Notes: generated by a model not told the origin, from the letters alone. Counted from the stretch's first letter, positions 53,518 to 62,615 are shown. The stretch: 64,000 nucleotides of DNA from Legionella gratiana (GCF_001467695.1 NZ_LNYE01000009.1:45025-109024), one strand, 5' to 3'. Made by a program: numbers and translations.

Positions 53518-54423
53518 TTATGACATCATGAAGGTATTTTTATTGGAAAATACTTCTTTAAAAGGATGCTTCAATTCGTTGTGTATATTTTTTATAATTT
53601 TACCCAAGCGCCCATCGTGTAACGTTTTTAATTCTTCCTCTGAATAGGATGGCTCTTTACCAGTTCTTAGTTCCTCAATTACCTTCTTTGCAGCAGCGAT
53701 TTTAGCGTGTTTACTGATAGCATCAATATTTTTTCCGCAGCTAAAAAAGCGAGCTTTCCAATGAAATTCAGGCTCTGTTTCTCTTTGTTGTATATAAGAG
53801 GTTAATGCATTGATATGTTTTTGGTACTTAATCTCATTATCTTTAATATTTTGTTGGATTATCAAATTTTTTGCTAAGCATCTAAATAACTCCGATACAT
53901 TGTGACTGTTTTTAGAGCTTACTTCAAAAAAAGATAAATCGTGCTGATTTGCAAACTGTTTGGCTGTGTTGTAATCAACTAATTTTTTTGAGGTTAAATC
54001 TAATTTTGTACCTACCAACACAACAAGAGTATTTTTAAATCGAGAATCATTAATTATTTGTTGCGCATTGTTAAAACTTGCTACATCAGTACAGTCAAAT
54101 AACACAATATTACAATCACAATGTCGAGGATTGCGAACTAAATAGGAATCCTTATAAAGGTGTAATTTTACTTTCTTATCATCTATGATTAAAATTTTTC
54201 CGCCATTATCCGTACTGCAATAAGGATAGCCTGCAGAAAAACTATCTGCCATAAAGCGTTGAATGAGTGAGCTCTTGCCAATACCTTCTTTCTCCAACCA
54301 TGTTTCTTTAAGTACACTTTGGTTTTCTTTTTTTCCATGAATTCCAATTACAAACGAATAATCATATTCATTTGCATTTTTATTTTCTTCAATAAGTTTT
54401 GGCATAAGAGACTCATAGGACAA
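53518..54423 (-). CDS. Rab/Ras-like small GTPase, candidate effector
   Basis: 301 aa. Residues about 23-185 follow a Ras-superfamily G domain: EGIGKSSLIQRF (P-loop end), IVLFDCTDVASFNNA, VVLVGTKLDLTSKKL (G4, TKLD) and FFEVSSKNSHNVSELFRCLA (G5). The P-loop is preceded by a 12-residue insert (KENQSVLKETWL) and starts with Glu instead of Gly; the switch II DTAGQE is replaced by KDSYLV, so the catalytic Gln is missing. A helical C-terminal part of about 110 residues has no prenylation motif. Such eukaryotic-like GTPases are known among Legionella effectors. Activity as a GTPase is doubtful. Confidence 0.7.
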   Translation of the reverse strand: MSYESLMPKLIEENKNANEYDYSFVIGIHGKKENQSVLKETWLEKEGIGKSSLIQRFMADSFSAGYPYCSTDNGGKILIIDDKKVKLHLYKDSYLVRNPRHCDCNIVLFDCTDVASFNNAQQIINDSRFKNTLVVLVGTKLDLTSKKLVDYNTAKQFANQHDLSFFEVSSKNSHNVSELFRCLAKNLIIQQNIKDNEIKYQKHINALTSYIQQRETEPEFHWKARFFSCGKNIDAISKHAKIAAAKKVIEELRTGKEPSYSEEELKTLHDGRLGKIIKNIHNELKHPFKEVFSNKNTFMMS

Positions 54424-54594
54424 TATTAATGATATTTAATCATTTGACTATAGTGTTGATTATTGATCCAATTGAATGTTTTTATATCTCATATGAATTT
54501 TTTAGATAATTTATCATTTACAGAGAGTTACAATGCCCGGAAGCTGAGCTCAACTCTAGAGTACTTTATTGTAGGGTATCCATTCCCTATAATT

Positions 54595-55950
54595 TTATAT
54601 TGAAAAATATTGGCTCTTTTCCACTTGTTCTTCGCTTTGAGTTGTAGGGATATTTTGTAGAATATCTTGAATCGATGATTGAGTGTAACGTCGTTGAGGA
54701 TTGTTTTTTTCAAATAGTCCATCTCTAAAAAATGCAGCATGATAACTTGAAATATTTGAGTCACCGTAGTCAAAAACAATTTCTTGATTACCATAAACTG
54801 CTTGAAATTGGGCAGCAATATAAGCCTCTAATATATGGGTTTGTTCCTCATTTAAATCATTTCGTTCAAATCTTCCGGAGACAAGATATACTTGGAGATA
54901 ACCTGTTCGTTGACAGACATACCCCGCATAAAATGCAGAACCGTCATAATCATTTTCGGGAAGAGTTAATGAAGGATGGCCATACCGATCGTTCCAATTT
55001 AAAAATGAATGAAGAGACTTACTAAAACTGTCCTTAAATCCCGTATATCCATACTCTTTTTCATAAGCATTTTTTATACCAGTGGCCAAAATAAAATCGC
55101 TGCGTAAAGCCCAAATTCGCTTTTCTTGTGGTCGCAAGGGATAGTGAATACTTGTAATCTCTTGATAGCCTGGATTGATACTCCCTTCATTGGAATAACT
55201 ATATTTGGGTTTAACCGGCGCAATATTATTTTTAATATAGTTTTGAGCTTTTTCAAAGCATGAATCACGATGCGCTATTTGAACTGCTGCGCTAATTGAA
55301 GAAGATTGATAGATTCTAGGACTTTTATGTTTAGAGATCGATTTATTCTTAAAAAATAATGCAGAATCAATATCGTCTTGTTCCGGAGTTGTATCATAAA
55401 ATACTACTTTTTGGAGTCCGTAAGCTTTTTGAAACTTTAATGCCAGATAAGACTCAATGACGTGAATTTGTTCCTTTGTTAGCGGTAAAATTCCTTCGTC
55501 AACTCGATTACATCGATTGTATCTCCCAGAGGATAAGAAAACTTCCAAGTATCCATGCCGTTGGCAAATAAATCCGGCATAAAGAACAGTTCCATCGTAA
55601 TTATTATCGGCTATGGCAAGGGAAGGATGGCCATATCGATCGTTCCAATTTAAGTATGGATATTGTGATTCTTCAAAAGTTTCTTTTAACCCTTGATAAC
55701 CATGTTGCTGCTCCGCGTTTTTAACTCCAGTTGCTAGAATAAAATCACTGCGTAACGCAAATATGCGCTTTTCATTAGGTCGAAGTAAGGCATCAACTTC
55801 CTCAATACGTTGAAAAGCTGGATTTACTCCTGACTCTTCGGAATAAGTATATTTAGGTGGAACTCCTTTAATATGGCGTTGAATGTAAGATTTCAATACA
55901 AACTCTACATTAAAAATTTTTGACAAAATGTCTGTTATGCTAGAACTCAT
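54595..55950 (-). CDS. Unknown protein with two tandem copies of one domain
   Basis: 451 aa from MSSSITDIL (55950), preceded by ATGAGGC. Two copies of about 170 residues are plain: KYTYSEESGVNPAFQ and KYSYSNEGSINPGYQ; RPNEKRIFALRSDFILATG and RPQEKRIWALRSDFILATG; YLNWNDRYGHPSLAI and FLNWNDRYGHPSLTL; YAGFICQRHGYLEVF and YAGYVCQRTGYLQVY. Each copy has one Asn-Asp-Arg-Tyr-Gly-His core. No signal peptide. The domain is not recognised. Repeat architecture, a position beside the Rab-like GTPase and a lack of housekeeping motifs make it an effector candidate, by inference. Confidence 0.65.
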   Translation of the reverse strand: MSSSITDILSKIFNVEFVLKSYIQRHIKGVPPKYTYSEESGVNPAFQRIEEVDALLRPNEKRIFALRSDFILATGVKNAEQQHGYQGLKETFEESQYPYLNWNDRYGHPSLAIADNNYDGTVLYAGFICQRHGYLEVFLSSGRYNRCNRVDEGILPLTKEQIHVIESYLALKFQKAYGLQKVVFYDTTPEQDDIDSALFFKNKSISKHKSPRIYQSSSISAAVQIAHRDSCFEKAQNYIKNNIAPVKPKYSYSNEGSINPGYQEITSIHYPLRPQEKRIWALRSDFILATGIKNAYEKEYGYTGFKDSFSKSLHSFLNWNDRYGHPSLTLPENDYDGSAFYAGYVCQRTGYLQVYLVSGRFERNDLNEEQTHILEAYIAAQFQAVYGNQEIVFDYGDSNISSYHAAFFRDGLFEKNNPQRRYTQSSIQDILQNIPTTQSEEQVEKSQYFSI

Positions 55951-56025
55951 GATAATTGCCTCATTTTGTCCCAAATTAATCCATTTGCTTCTATGGATAG
56001 AAATTTGGGTTACATTCAGCAGCAA

Positions 56026-56421
56026 AATTAATTATCAAATTTTTGCCACTAAATTTGAATTTGAGCGCTTTATACTGGGAGTAGATTCGAACCAGTATCG
56101 TTAAACCTGGACACTGGTATTGGTGAGGATTAATTTGTTAGCGCTTTTTCAAATAACTCCGCCCAATCTCGACAACAGTGTCCAGGCAGCGCATTATCAT
56201 TTGTTGAAAGCATTGGTGTTGCATATTAGCGAGCATCAATATGTAATAAAAACTCATTATGTCACTTGGTTGAACATTGTGTCAAATAGTTTTTTCTCTG
56301 CACCAAAACCGGTGTCTAACTTAAAAATGGATCCCCGCTTGGCGAGGACAACAGATTATTTAAGTTTGGTAGTGGAGACTAGGTTATTCGGAGATGGAGT
56401 GATCTCATTTCGGTAGCAATA
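56026..56421. other. Intergenic stretch with an 11-bp inverted repeat
   Basis: CCTGGACACTG (56106-56116) and CAGTGTCCAGG (56176-56186) are perfect inverted copies. A plus-strand open frame of 98 codons crosses the region (56120-56416) from a GTG start, but it has no ribosome site and no recognisable content. I see no confident gene here; it may be the relic of an insertion element. Confidence 0.3.
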
Positions 56422-59085
56422 TTAGATTTGGCACACTACCTCTTGTTGCGTTGCCTGAAGAGTAGGAGCAAAATGATTTTCTTTAGATGCAAATAAATTT
56501 CTCGCTTTGGGGTTCACGGCATTAGGCTCCTGTACAACTGCCAGATTTGTTTTAGGTTGCGAACGATAACCCAAAGCGTGTAAAACTTTTGAAGTTGTAT
56601 GTTCAGAATGCTCTAGATCCATAACTGCATTTTTACTGTTTGCTGCCGCAGACACAATTGCTTGTTGTTTAAAACGATATAAATTGGCCAATACAATTGT
56701 GGATTCCAGCACCACTAAAGCAACACCAATTGCAGGGTTGAGTGTAAAACCTAAAGCAACAAATAATCCTGCTGCCACTAAAGTAATGGTTGAATTATAA
56801 GCCAAACTCACGAATAAGTTTTGGTAAATATTATCTTTGGTTTTTTGAGCGACATCAAAAGCTGTGGCAATAGGAAATAACAGTCCCTGTTGGATTACTA
56901 TTCCAGCTTGCTGTTGCGTGATGGTATCCCCAATGTTGGATTGGACAGCAATGCCTATATCTGCATAGGCAAGCGCTGTGAGATCATTGGCCGCATCACC
57001 TACCATCGCAACTTTCAGGCCTTTGCGCTTTAACAGTTGAATATAACTTGCTTTAGATATTTCCCCAGACTTAGTGACAGCACCTACGGTATTTGCACAA
57101 ATATTATCTTTAGAAATACCTAATAATAAGGCATATTTTTCCGCGGTTGCTCTATCAGCTCCTGTGCAAATATGTATTGTTTTACCCAAACGTTTTAGGT
57201 GATTTATTGTTGCAATGGCATCTTCACGCAAAGGGTCAGCTAAGGCAATTTGTCCTATTACTTTTTCTCCACGTACAATATAAACAGAACCATTTTTAGG
57301 ATTATCATAAGGTTTAGCTATATGCGTAATTCCATTTGCTAAAAGCATATCTTTATTACCGACCATAAAAGTTTCGCCATTAATTACGCCTTTTATACCG
57401 GAATGATGACTTTTATCAATAGAAGTAATTTCTAAAGACTCATCGGATACAGCATTTTGATCGTGTAGGTATGATTTAATGATCTTTGCTACTGGATGAT
57501 CGGATTGGCTTTCTAATAATGCGATATGATGCAAGAGTTTTTTATCATCGATATACAGCGCATCTACTACAACCTCGCCTTTAGTGAGTGTACCATTTAA
57601 ATCAAAAACAATAGTATCAATATCAGCGGCAGCTTGTAATGCTTTGCCGTTTTTAAATTGAATCCCTTGTTCGGAGGCTTTTTTCATCCCAATTTTAACG
57701 GCCATGGGCGTAATCAAACTTAATGCACAGGGACAGGCACTTACAAGAACCGATATGACGCATTGGATGGCAAGTGCAGGAGTAAACAATGAACCTATGA
57801 CAATACCTGAAACGAGCGCTACACCGAGCAAAGCCGGAATAAAATATTTCAATACTCGATCCGCAAATAACTCGATAGGTGCTTTTTCATTATTCGCTTG
57901 AGTAATATTTTTTGCGATCAAGGAGAGATAGGAATTTGGATACGTTTTTGTAACACGCATGTGCAATGAAGGAAGGTGATCCGCTAAACGCATGCCTGCT
58001 TTTACTGTATCACCCGGTTTAAATTTTTTGAGCTTGGGTGAACCATCGATTCGAGTAGTATAAAGTAGGGCTTCTTCGGTTAATATGCCATCAACAGGAA
58101 TAACCTCTCCTTGTTTCACCATAATGATGTCATTAGGGATTAACGTCTTGACAGAAACTTGCTTCTCAGGATTTCCCTTCAATAGGACTAATGGAGTAAT
58201 ACAATCGCGTACATCTAATTTTTTATTGATTTCACCCACTAAAGTATGCTCAATTCCTTCTGCTAAATGCCAAAAGCCTAACACAAGAGGTGCGGCTTCA
58301 AACATCATCGGTAATCCAGGGATAAACATGCTGGCGATAGACACAGCGACGATGGTCAAAGTACTAATCGTATATAAAGTTGTGGTATCCCATTTTTTGT
58401 CACGCAACGCATCCCATGTTGATTGATAAACAGTATGGCCTAGATATAAGGTCATTAACGTAGTAAGTCCTGTTATGACGTAATAAGCAGTCATAGGAAT
58501 ATTGAAACTTGCAATAGAAAGAGCAAGCAAGCCTATTCCCCAAATCAAACCTAGAGCAGCCTTAAGCCAATGGTTTTCATGACTATGACTATGGTCATGA
58601 GAATGGTCATGAGAATGGTCATGAGAATGGTCATGAGAATGGTCATGAGAATGGTCATGAGAATGGTCATGAGAATGATTATGACAATGGCCGGGGCAGT
58701 AATCCTGAGAAGGCTTATTTGAATGATTGTGCTTGGATTTTTTTCTGTGTTTCTTAAGAGGCAAAGAGTGTACGGGATTCGATGTATGTTGATGAGCTTC
58801 GTATACTATTTCTTCTTCATCTGAAAGTGCTTCTTTCTCTATTAGTTCACTTACAGCGATGTCTTCTGCCAACAAAAGTTGAGTTACTTTAGTCTGTATG
58901 GCATGAGCATCTTTGGATTTGCACAATAAACTGATGCTTTTATTTTGACTGGTCAAATCGATTGCTACTCGTACTAATCTCAATTCTTTGGCTTCATTCA
59001 AAATGTGTTCTATTTTTTCGGCGGTTTTTTTCGGATCGAGAAATGGAACATCATCTGAAAGGTACAATCGATAATTATAATACAT
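56422..59085 (-). CDS. Divergent P1B-type ATPase with His-rich repeat and altered catalytic motifs
   Basis: 887 aa; ribosome site AGGGG before the ATG. N-terminal HMA-like fold without CxxC, then at residues about 134-170 a (His-Ser-His-Asp)n tract, eight transmembrane segments, ACPCAL at 450-455 (CPC), an HP locus at 530 and GDAAND at 696-701. Two key motifs are abnormal: the phosphorylation site reads DLNGTLT (495-501) instead of DKTGTLT, and the actuator site reads DGSP (347-350) instead of TGEP. The aspartate is kept, the glutamate for dephosphorylation is not. It may be slow, regulatory, or a metal sink. A 60-residue tail ends ATQQEVVCQI. Confidence 0.85.
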   Translation of the reverse strand: MYYNYRLYLSDDVPFLDPKKTAEKIEHILNEAKELRLVRVAIDLTSQNKSISLLCKSKDAHAIQTKVTQLLLAEDIAVSELIEKEALSDEEEIVYEAHQHTSNPVHSLPLKKHRKKSKHNHSNKPSQDYCPGHCHNHSHDHSHDHSHDHSHDHSHDHSHDHSHDHSHSHENHWLKAALGLIWGIGLLALSIASFNIPMTAYYVITGLTTLMTLYLGHTVYQSTWDALRDKKWDTTTLYTISTLTIVAVSIASMFIPGLPMMFEAAPLVLGFWHLAEGIEHTLVGEINKKLDVRDCITPLVLLKGNPEKQVSVKTLIPNDIIMVKQGEVIPVDGILTEEALLYTTRIDGSPKLKKFKPGDTVKAGMRLADHLPSLHMRVTKTYPNSYLSLIAKNITQANNEKAPIELFADRVLKYFIPALLGVALVSGIVIGSLFTPALAIQCVISVLVSACPCALSLITPMAVKIGMKKASEQGIQFKNGKALQAAADIDTIVFDLNGTLTKGEVVVDALYIDDKKLLHHIALLESQSDHPVAKIIKSYLHDQNAVSDESLEITSIDKSHHSGIKGVINGETFMVGNKDMLLANGITHIAKPYDNPKNGSVYIVRGEKVIGQIALADPLREDAIATINHLKRLGKTIHICTGADRATAEKYALLLGISKDNICANTVGAVTKSGEISKASYIQLLKRKGLKVAMVGDAANDLTALAYADIGIAVQSNIGDTITQQQAGIVIQQGLLFPIATAFDVAQKTKDNIYQNLFVSLAYNSTITLVAAGLFVALGFTLNPAIGVALVVLESTIVLANLYRFKQQAIVSAAANSKNAVMDLEHSEHTTSKVLHALGYRSQPKTNLAVVQEPNAVNPKARNLFASKENHFAPTLQATQQEVVCQI
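58585..58680. repeat. 12-bp tandem repeat inside the P-type ATPase gene
   Basis: Six identical 12-base units (ATGAGAATGGTC on the plus strand, 58597-58668), flanked by imperfect ones. In protein they give the His-Ser-His-Asp series. The identity of units at DNA level shows recent duplication and implies that the copy number can change by slippage. Confidence 0.9.
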
Positions 59086-59223
59086 GGTTTTACCCCTAAA
59101 AATTCAAAAGGAAAGTGGCTCAAAATCCCTCAAATTGCACACAAGCTCCCTGAAAGTGTTACATTATAACAATTCATTGCTAAAGAACAAGAACAAATAA
59201 ATAATTTTTATACATAGTAAAAT

Positions 59224-59768
59224 GTGGGCCGATGGTTGCATCAACAAAGACCTTTGCTCTCTGGCGACCCTCTTGCTCAAGTCAAAGATTTACAAACTGA
59301 TGCTCCGGATTGGAATGGATTGACCTCGCGTCAGATGATGCGATTAAAATCAGCTTGCGAGCAGCGTATTAAAAGCTGTACTCGTAAAAATCAAAATCCT
59401 GTGATGGAGGCGGCTCTATTTTATGTACTTATGGGAACAGGGCTTCGGAGTCAGAGGTGGTATCACTTAACATAGGACAGTATCGGCAAAAAGGACTGTA
59501 TGATGTTCTGCGCCGTAAGTCAAAACGCGTAAGTCAAAAAATTCCATTGCCACAAGAGAGTAGGGAATATTTGGATCACTATTTAGAAAAAAGAGAGGCA
59601 GAAGAAGGTGAGCCTTTATTTATTACAAGATATGGTACTCGTTTGCAAACTTTGGATGTTTGTCGGATCTGCCAGAGGGTATTAAAGCAAGCACTGGCAT
59701 TTTTACCTGAGCATGAAAAATTTGAATTTACTCCTCATCAGTTGCGACACACCTTTTTAAAAAGATGA
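59224..59768 (+). pseudogene. Tyrosine recombinase (integrase) remnant with frameshift
   Basis: Two adjoining frames make up most of a recombinase catalytic domain. The first ends TGLRS (catalytic Arg in GLR), and reading in the other frame restores the family text as ESEVVSLNIGQY, so one G was lost at about 59447-59449. The second frame ends HQLRHTFLKR with the HxLRH motif, but the final catalytic tyrosine and the rest of the C-terminus are gone. The N-terminal core-binding domain is also short. It is clearly non-functional. It is the first of several gene remnants between 59.2 and 62.5 kb. Confidence 0.75.
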
Positions 59769-59820
59769 AATCTCAGTATCAATTAAGGTTATTAACACCC
59801 GATCCATTTTTGAATTTTGA

Positions 59821-59907
59821 AGAAAGAGCAGGCATAAAAATCATGGGATGAGTATTGATGATATTTGTAAAATGATTAAAATATCTCGACTAAGCCACTT
59901 TAAGTGA
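59821..59907 (+). pseudogene. C-terminal fragment of a resolvase/invertase
   Basis: A 28-residue frame, HKNHGMSIDDICKMIKISRL followed by SHFK, reads like the helix-turn-helix tail of serine recombinases (SIxxICxxxxISRxTxYK). There is no catalytic domain nearby. A short fragment, identified by pattern. Confidence 0.45.
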
Positions 59908-60116
59908 TAGTATTTTATCCAAAAGTTATGTCAAAAGGACAACTGAGATTACTGAATAGCGCTGAAGACCTAGAAATGGCTTTGTGATTTTTTGTTTAGA
60001 GAACCCTGTTTGTTCCAATGATTGTCATATCTCTATTACGAGTACTATTGAAAATTTTAAATGGATAGCCGTGACAGAAATTACGATTTTAATTAATTTT
60101 AAATTGGAGAGTACAT

Positions 60117-60539
60117 GTGAATAATAAAGTTGTAGGGAAACCAAATAATTTGTTTCGGATATGTAGTATTGCTTGTTTGGGTTTATTAATTTGTGTTAGC
60201 AAAAGTGCAGTTGCAGAAAATACCTTTACTCTAGGTCAAATGGCTTCACAAATTACAAATTCATTTGAACAGTTGGCTAAATTAATTACTGCTGGTTCCT
60301 ATATAGCTGGGTTAGGTTTTTCTATCAGCGCTATTCTGAAATTTAAACAGCACAAAGATAACCCAACCCAAATCCCGATTGGAACACCAATAGCTTTGGT
60401 GTTTATTTCTGCTGTGCTGTTGTTTCTCCCATCTTTCTTAGGAGTAGTCGGTTCTACAATGTTTGGAGAAAACGGCGGTGAAGTAGCAGGACCTAAAGGA
60501 ACAGTTTTTGCGAGCGTAGATCAAAGGGTTTTTCAATAG
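60117..60539 (+). CDS. IcmD/DotP-like Dot/Icm secretion protein, orphan paralogue
   Basis: 140 aa from a GTG with GGAG nearby. Signal peptide (ACLGLLICVSKSAVA), then ITNSFEQLAKLITAGSYIAG, first transmembrane helix, FKFKQHKDNPTQIPIGTP-like loop (ILKFKQHKDNPTQIPIGTPI), a second helix (LVFISAVLLFLPSFLG), and a glycine-rich tail (VGSTMFGENGGEVAG). This matches IcmD of the type IVB system along its length. No other icm or dot gene is near, so it is a second copy or a moved one. It is followed by a clear terminator. Whether it takes part in secretion is unknown. Confidence 0.8.
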   Translation: MNNKVVGKPNNLFRICSIACLGLLICVSKSAVAENTFTLGQMASQITNSFEQLAKLITAGSYIAGLGFSISAILKFKQHKDNPTQIPIGTPIALVFISAVLLFLPSFLGVVGSTMFGENGGEVAGPKGTVFASVDQRVFQ

Positions 60540-60569
60540 CTATGGAATATTTTGTCTGATTCTGCAAAG

Positions 60570-60602
60570 AGGCTGATTAATCTCTAAATCAGCCTTTAAT
60601 TA
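60570..60602 (+). terminator. Terminator of the IcmD-like gene
   Basis: AGGCTGATT / AATCAGCCT: a 9-bp perfect stem with an 8-base loop, then TTAATT. It lies 31 bases after the stop codon. A second 10-bp palindrome (ACTCTCTTGA / TCAAGAGAGT) follows at 60606-60635. Confidence 0.65.
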
Positions 60603-60650
60603 GAAACTCTCTTGAGTGTTGTAATTCAAGAGAGTACTGCATTATATGGA

Positions 60651-60827
60651 TTACGCGAGTAGCTTGACTAATGCTTGGGCGCTAGCGGTTGAAGATGCGG
60701 GATTTTGTCCCGTAATTAGATGGTTATCAATGATAACGAAACTTTGCCAATTAGGTGCTTTTTCGAATAGACCTCCTAATCGTTTCAACTCATCTTCTAC
60801 GAGAATCTCACTTACTTCATGATGCAT
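60651..60827 (-). pseudogene. C-terminal fragment of a DJ-1/PfpI-family (glutamine amidotransferase-like) protein
   Basis: The 58-residue frame holds LFEKAPNWQSFVIIDNHLIT, GQNPASSTASAQALVKLLA, the ending of Hsp31/PfpI-like proteins where LITGQNPAS is a hallmark. The catalytic cysteine part lies upstream in intact genes and is absent here. The remaining fragment adjoins a piece of a different gene, so a deletion has joined the two. Confidence 0.6.
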
Positions 60828-60955
60828 TTAAGAATTAGTGAACTCTGCTTAGGTACTTGTTTTGGATAAATTTCCTCGCGTACAATTTGCACCAAATCAG
60901 GATGAGGATAATCCCAGTATTTATACGAACCAATACCAAAACGGTGGCGTTCCAT
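60812..60955 (-). pseudogene. N-terminal fragment of a 2OG-Fe(II) oxygenase
   Basis: The 47-residue frame begins MERHRFGIGSYKYWDYPHP and DLVQIVREEIYPK, matching the opening of the ER.RFG.G.YKYF.YPLP class of 2-oxoglutarate oxygenases. It then breaks off where the amidotransferase fragment starts (overlap at 60812-60827). Metal-binding residues are missing. Identified by eye from a short but distinctive stretch. Confidence 0.5.
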
Positions 60956-61079
60956 AATGACTGTCTTTTCTACTCAAATTAAAGAGTCTTCGAAGACATA
61001 GTGCATTATAGTGATCAGCTAGGTAATGATGCTTTACATTCTGTGATACACTAGTAAATTAAATATTAAAAAGCTAAAG

Positions 61080-61532
61080 ATGATTATGAAGCATAATTTG
61101 TTGGACAAGGCCTATAAGCATTGCGTGGCTCATGGCTATCGATTTACAGAGCCAAGGGAACGTGTCCTCAAAATTTTAGTAAAAGAGGGCGCTCCGCTTA
61201 GTGCTTATGAGATATTGCAAAAATTATCCATGGAAGTTGAAAATCCCAAGCCACCTACAGTCTATCGCGCCATTCAATTCTGGCATCAAGAGGGATTTAT
61301 TCACTGCATTGATAGCCTTAAATCGTACGTTGCCTGTTTGCATGGGCATCATGTGGGGCAAGCACAATTTCTCATCTGCAATCAATGTGATTTTGTCAAA
61401 GAATTAGAGTGCATTATAGATTTCACCCCCGTAAAAGAATCAGCTGACTCCATTCAATTTTCAATTATAAATTGTACTGTAGAAATCAAAGGATTGTGCG
61501 TACAATGCAATCGAACTCATCTAGGGAACTAG
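61080..61532 (+). CDS. Fur-family regulator, Zur-like
   Basis: 150 aa. N-terminal winged helix (GYRFTEPRERVLKILVKE, PPTVYRAIQFWHQEGFIHCID) and C-terminal dimerisation domain with metal ligands: HGHHVGQAQFLICNQCDFV (CxxC zinc site) and GLCVQCNR (second CxxC). The pattern, with HGHHVG and two CxxC, is closer to Zur than to Fur. The start could be the second ATG (61086). It sits alone, with no zinc-uptake gene alongside. Target genes cannot be read from this window. Confidence 0.88.
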   Translation: MIMKHNLLDKAYKHCVAHGYRFTEPRERVLKILVKEGAPLSAYEILQKLSMEVENPKPPTVYRAIQFWHQEGFIHCIDSLKSYVACLHGHHVGQAQFLICNQCDFVKELECIIDFTPVKESADSIQFSIINCTVEIKGLCVQCNRTHLGN

Positions 61533-61661
61533 GGTGTATATTACTTTGAAAGCAATAATTTTATTGGCTCTATACAAAGTTAGTTTTGATCGCATAAGAT
61601 AGAATGTTAAATCACATCTAATAATCGCAATTAGCACCTGTTTTTCGCTTAAGGATATGCT

Positions 61662-62512
61662 ATGACTTGCAAACTTGCTTCTTTAATGTCGCGTATAACT
61701 CTAGGGATTTTAGCATTATGTCTTCCTATTTTAGGGCAGGCGCTTTCTAAACCGACATTCGGTATCGTAGCAACTACTCCAACTCAAGTTACAGTCCCAG
61801 TACAGGGTCAGTAACAGTAAATTATCAAGTCACCAATAATACCAAACTAACACGCACCTTAACTATGGTGCCAATAAAGGGGATTAGTCAAAATACGGGT
61901 GGTTTAGAAAATTGCAAAAATCCTTTCACATTGGCACCTAAACAATCCTGTATGCTCTCTTTGCAATTGCATGGAAATGAACATCGGGAACTCAGGGATT
62001 TGTTACTGGAGTCAATGTTGGTAATGCCACTATTTCTGCCTTTTTCAATGAGTTATCAGGTTCAGCACCCATACAAGTTACTGCTGCTGTTGTGACTCAA
62101 CTTCAGATTACACCAAGTAAGCCCTCTATTGCTAAAGGGACAAATCAGCAATTTACTGCAACGGGTATTTTATCTAACGGAACTACTTCGGATTTGACGA
62201 CTCAAGTGAATTGGACTCCGCAAATCCTGCTGTCGCTACTATCTCATTGCTTGTGATAACGGTGGCTTATTACACTTAATAGCAGCACCTACGGACATCA
62301 GTTCAGGTATTATGTGGGAACAACTTAACTGTCTTTGGGCACACTACGCAGTCATAGGCGGGTTTTCCCCTGGAGGCGATTATTGGCGCTCCACTGAATC
62401 ATCTGTGAATTCTGCTTATAATGCAATCACTAGAAATTTTACCTATGGGATACCTAGTGACGTGGATAAGATTACGCCTCTTAGGGTTTGTTGTGTGAGA
62501 CAATTTATGTAA
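61662..62512 (+). pseudogene. Broken Legionella surface protein with Ig-like repeats and a DUF1566-like end
   Basis: Starts with a ribosome site AAGGA and a signal peptide (LGILALCLPILGQALS). The text continues KPTFGIVATTPTQVTVPVQG, then needs a base to read VTVNYQVTNNTKLTRTLTM ... CKNPFTLAPKQSCMLSLQL. Further shifts are needed for ITPSKPSIAKGTNQQFTATG (BIG2 Ig-like) and GFSPGGDYWRSTESSVNSAY near the end. At least three frame breaks make it non-functional. Related multi-domain secreted proteins are common in Legionella. The intact ancestor would be about 280 residues or more. Confidence 0.7.
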
Positions 62513-62615
62513 ATGAGTAAGAGGTAGGTATTACTGTCATTAATTTAAGGATTCTGTTATTTTCACGAAAGCTGAAATCCATTTTTATAGAAGTATAATG
62601 CCTCCATCAACAGGG

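Noticed and set aside
54424..54470. TTAA-rich segment before the Rab-like gene, resembling a PmrA box
   Set aside because: Spacing is off by one from the box at 26680, it lies almost at the start codon, and no -10 can follow it.
56120..56416. 98-codon open frame next to the His-repeat ATPase
   Set aside because: GTG start without ribosome site, no recognisable domain, and it spans an 11-bp inverted repeat; more likely relic DNA.
58585..58680. Regular short repeats that could be a CRISPR array
   Set aside because: The units are contiguous with no spacers, and the repeat is in frame inside a P-type ATPase gene, giving a His-rich tract.
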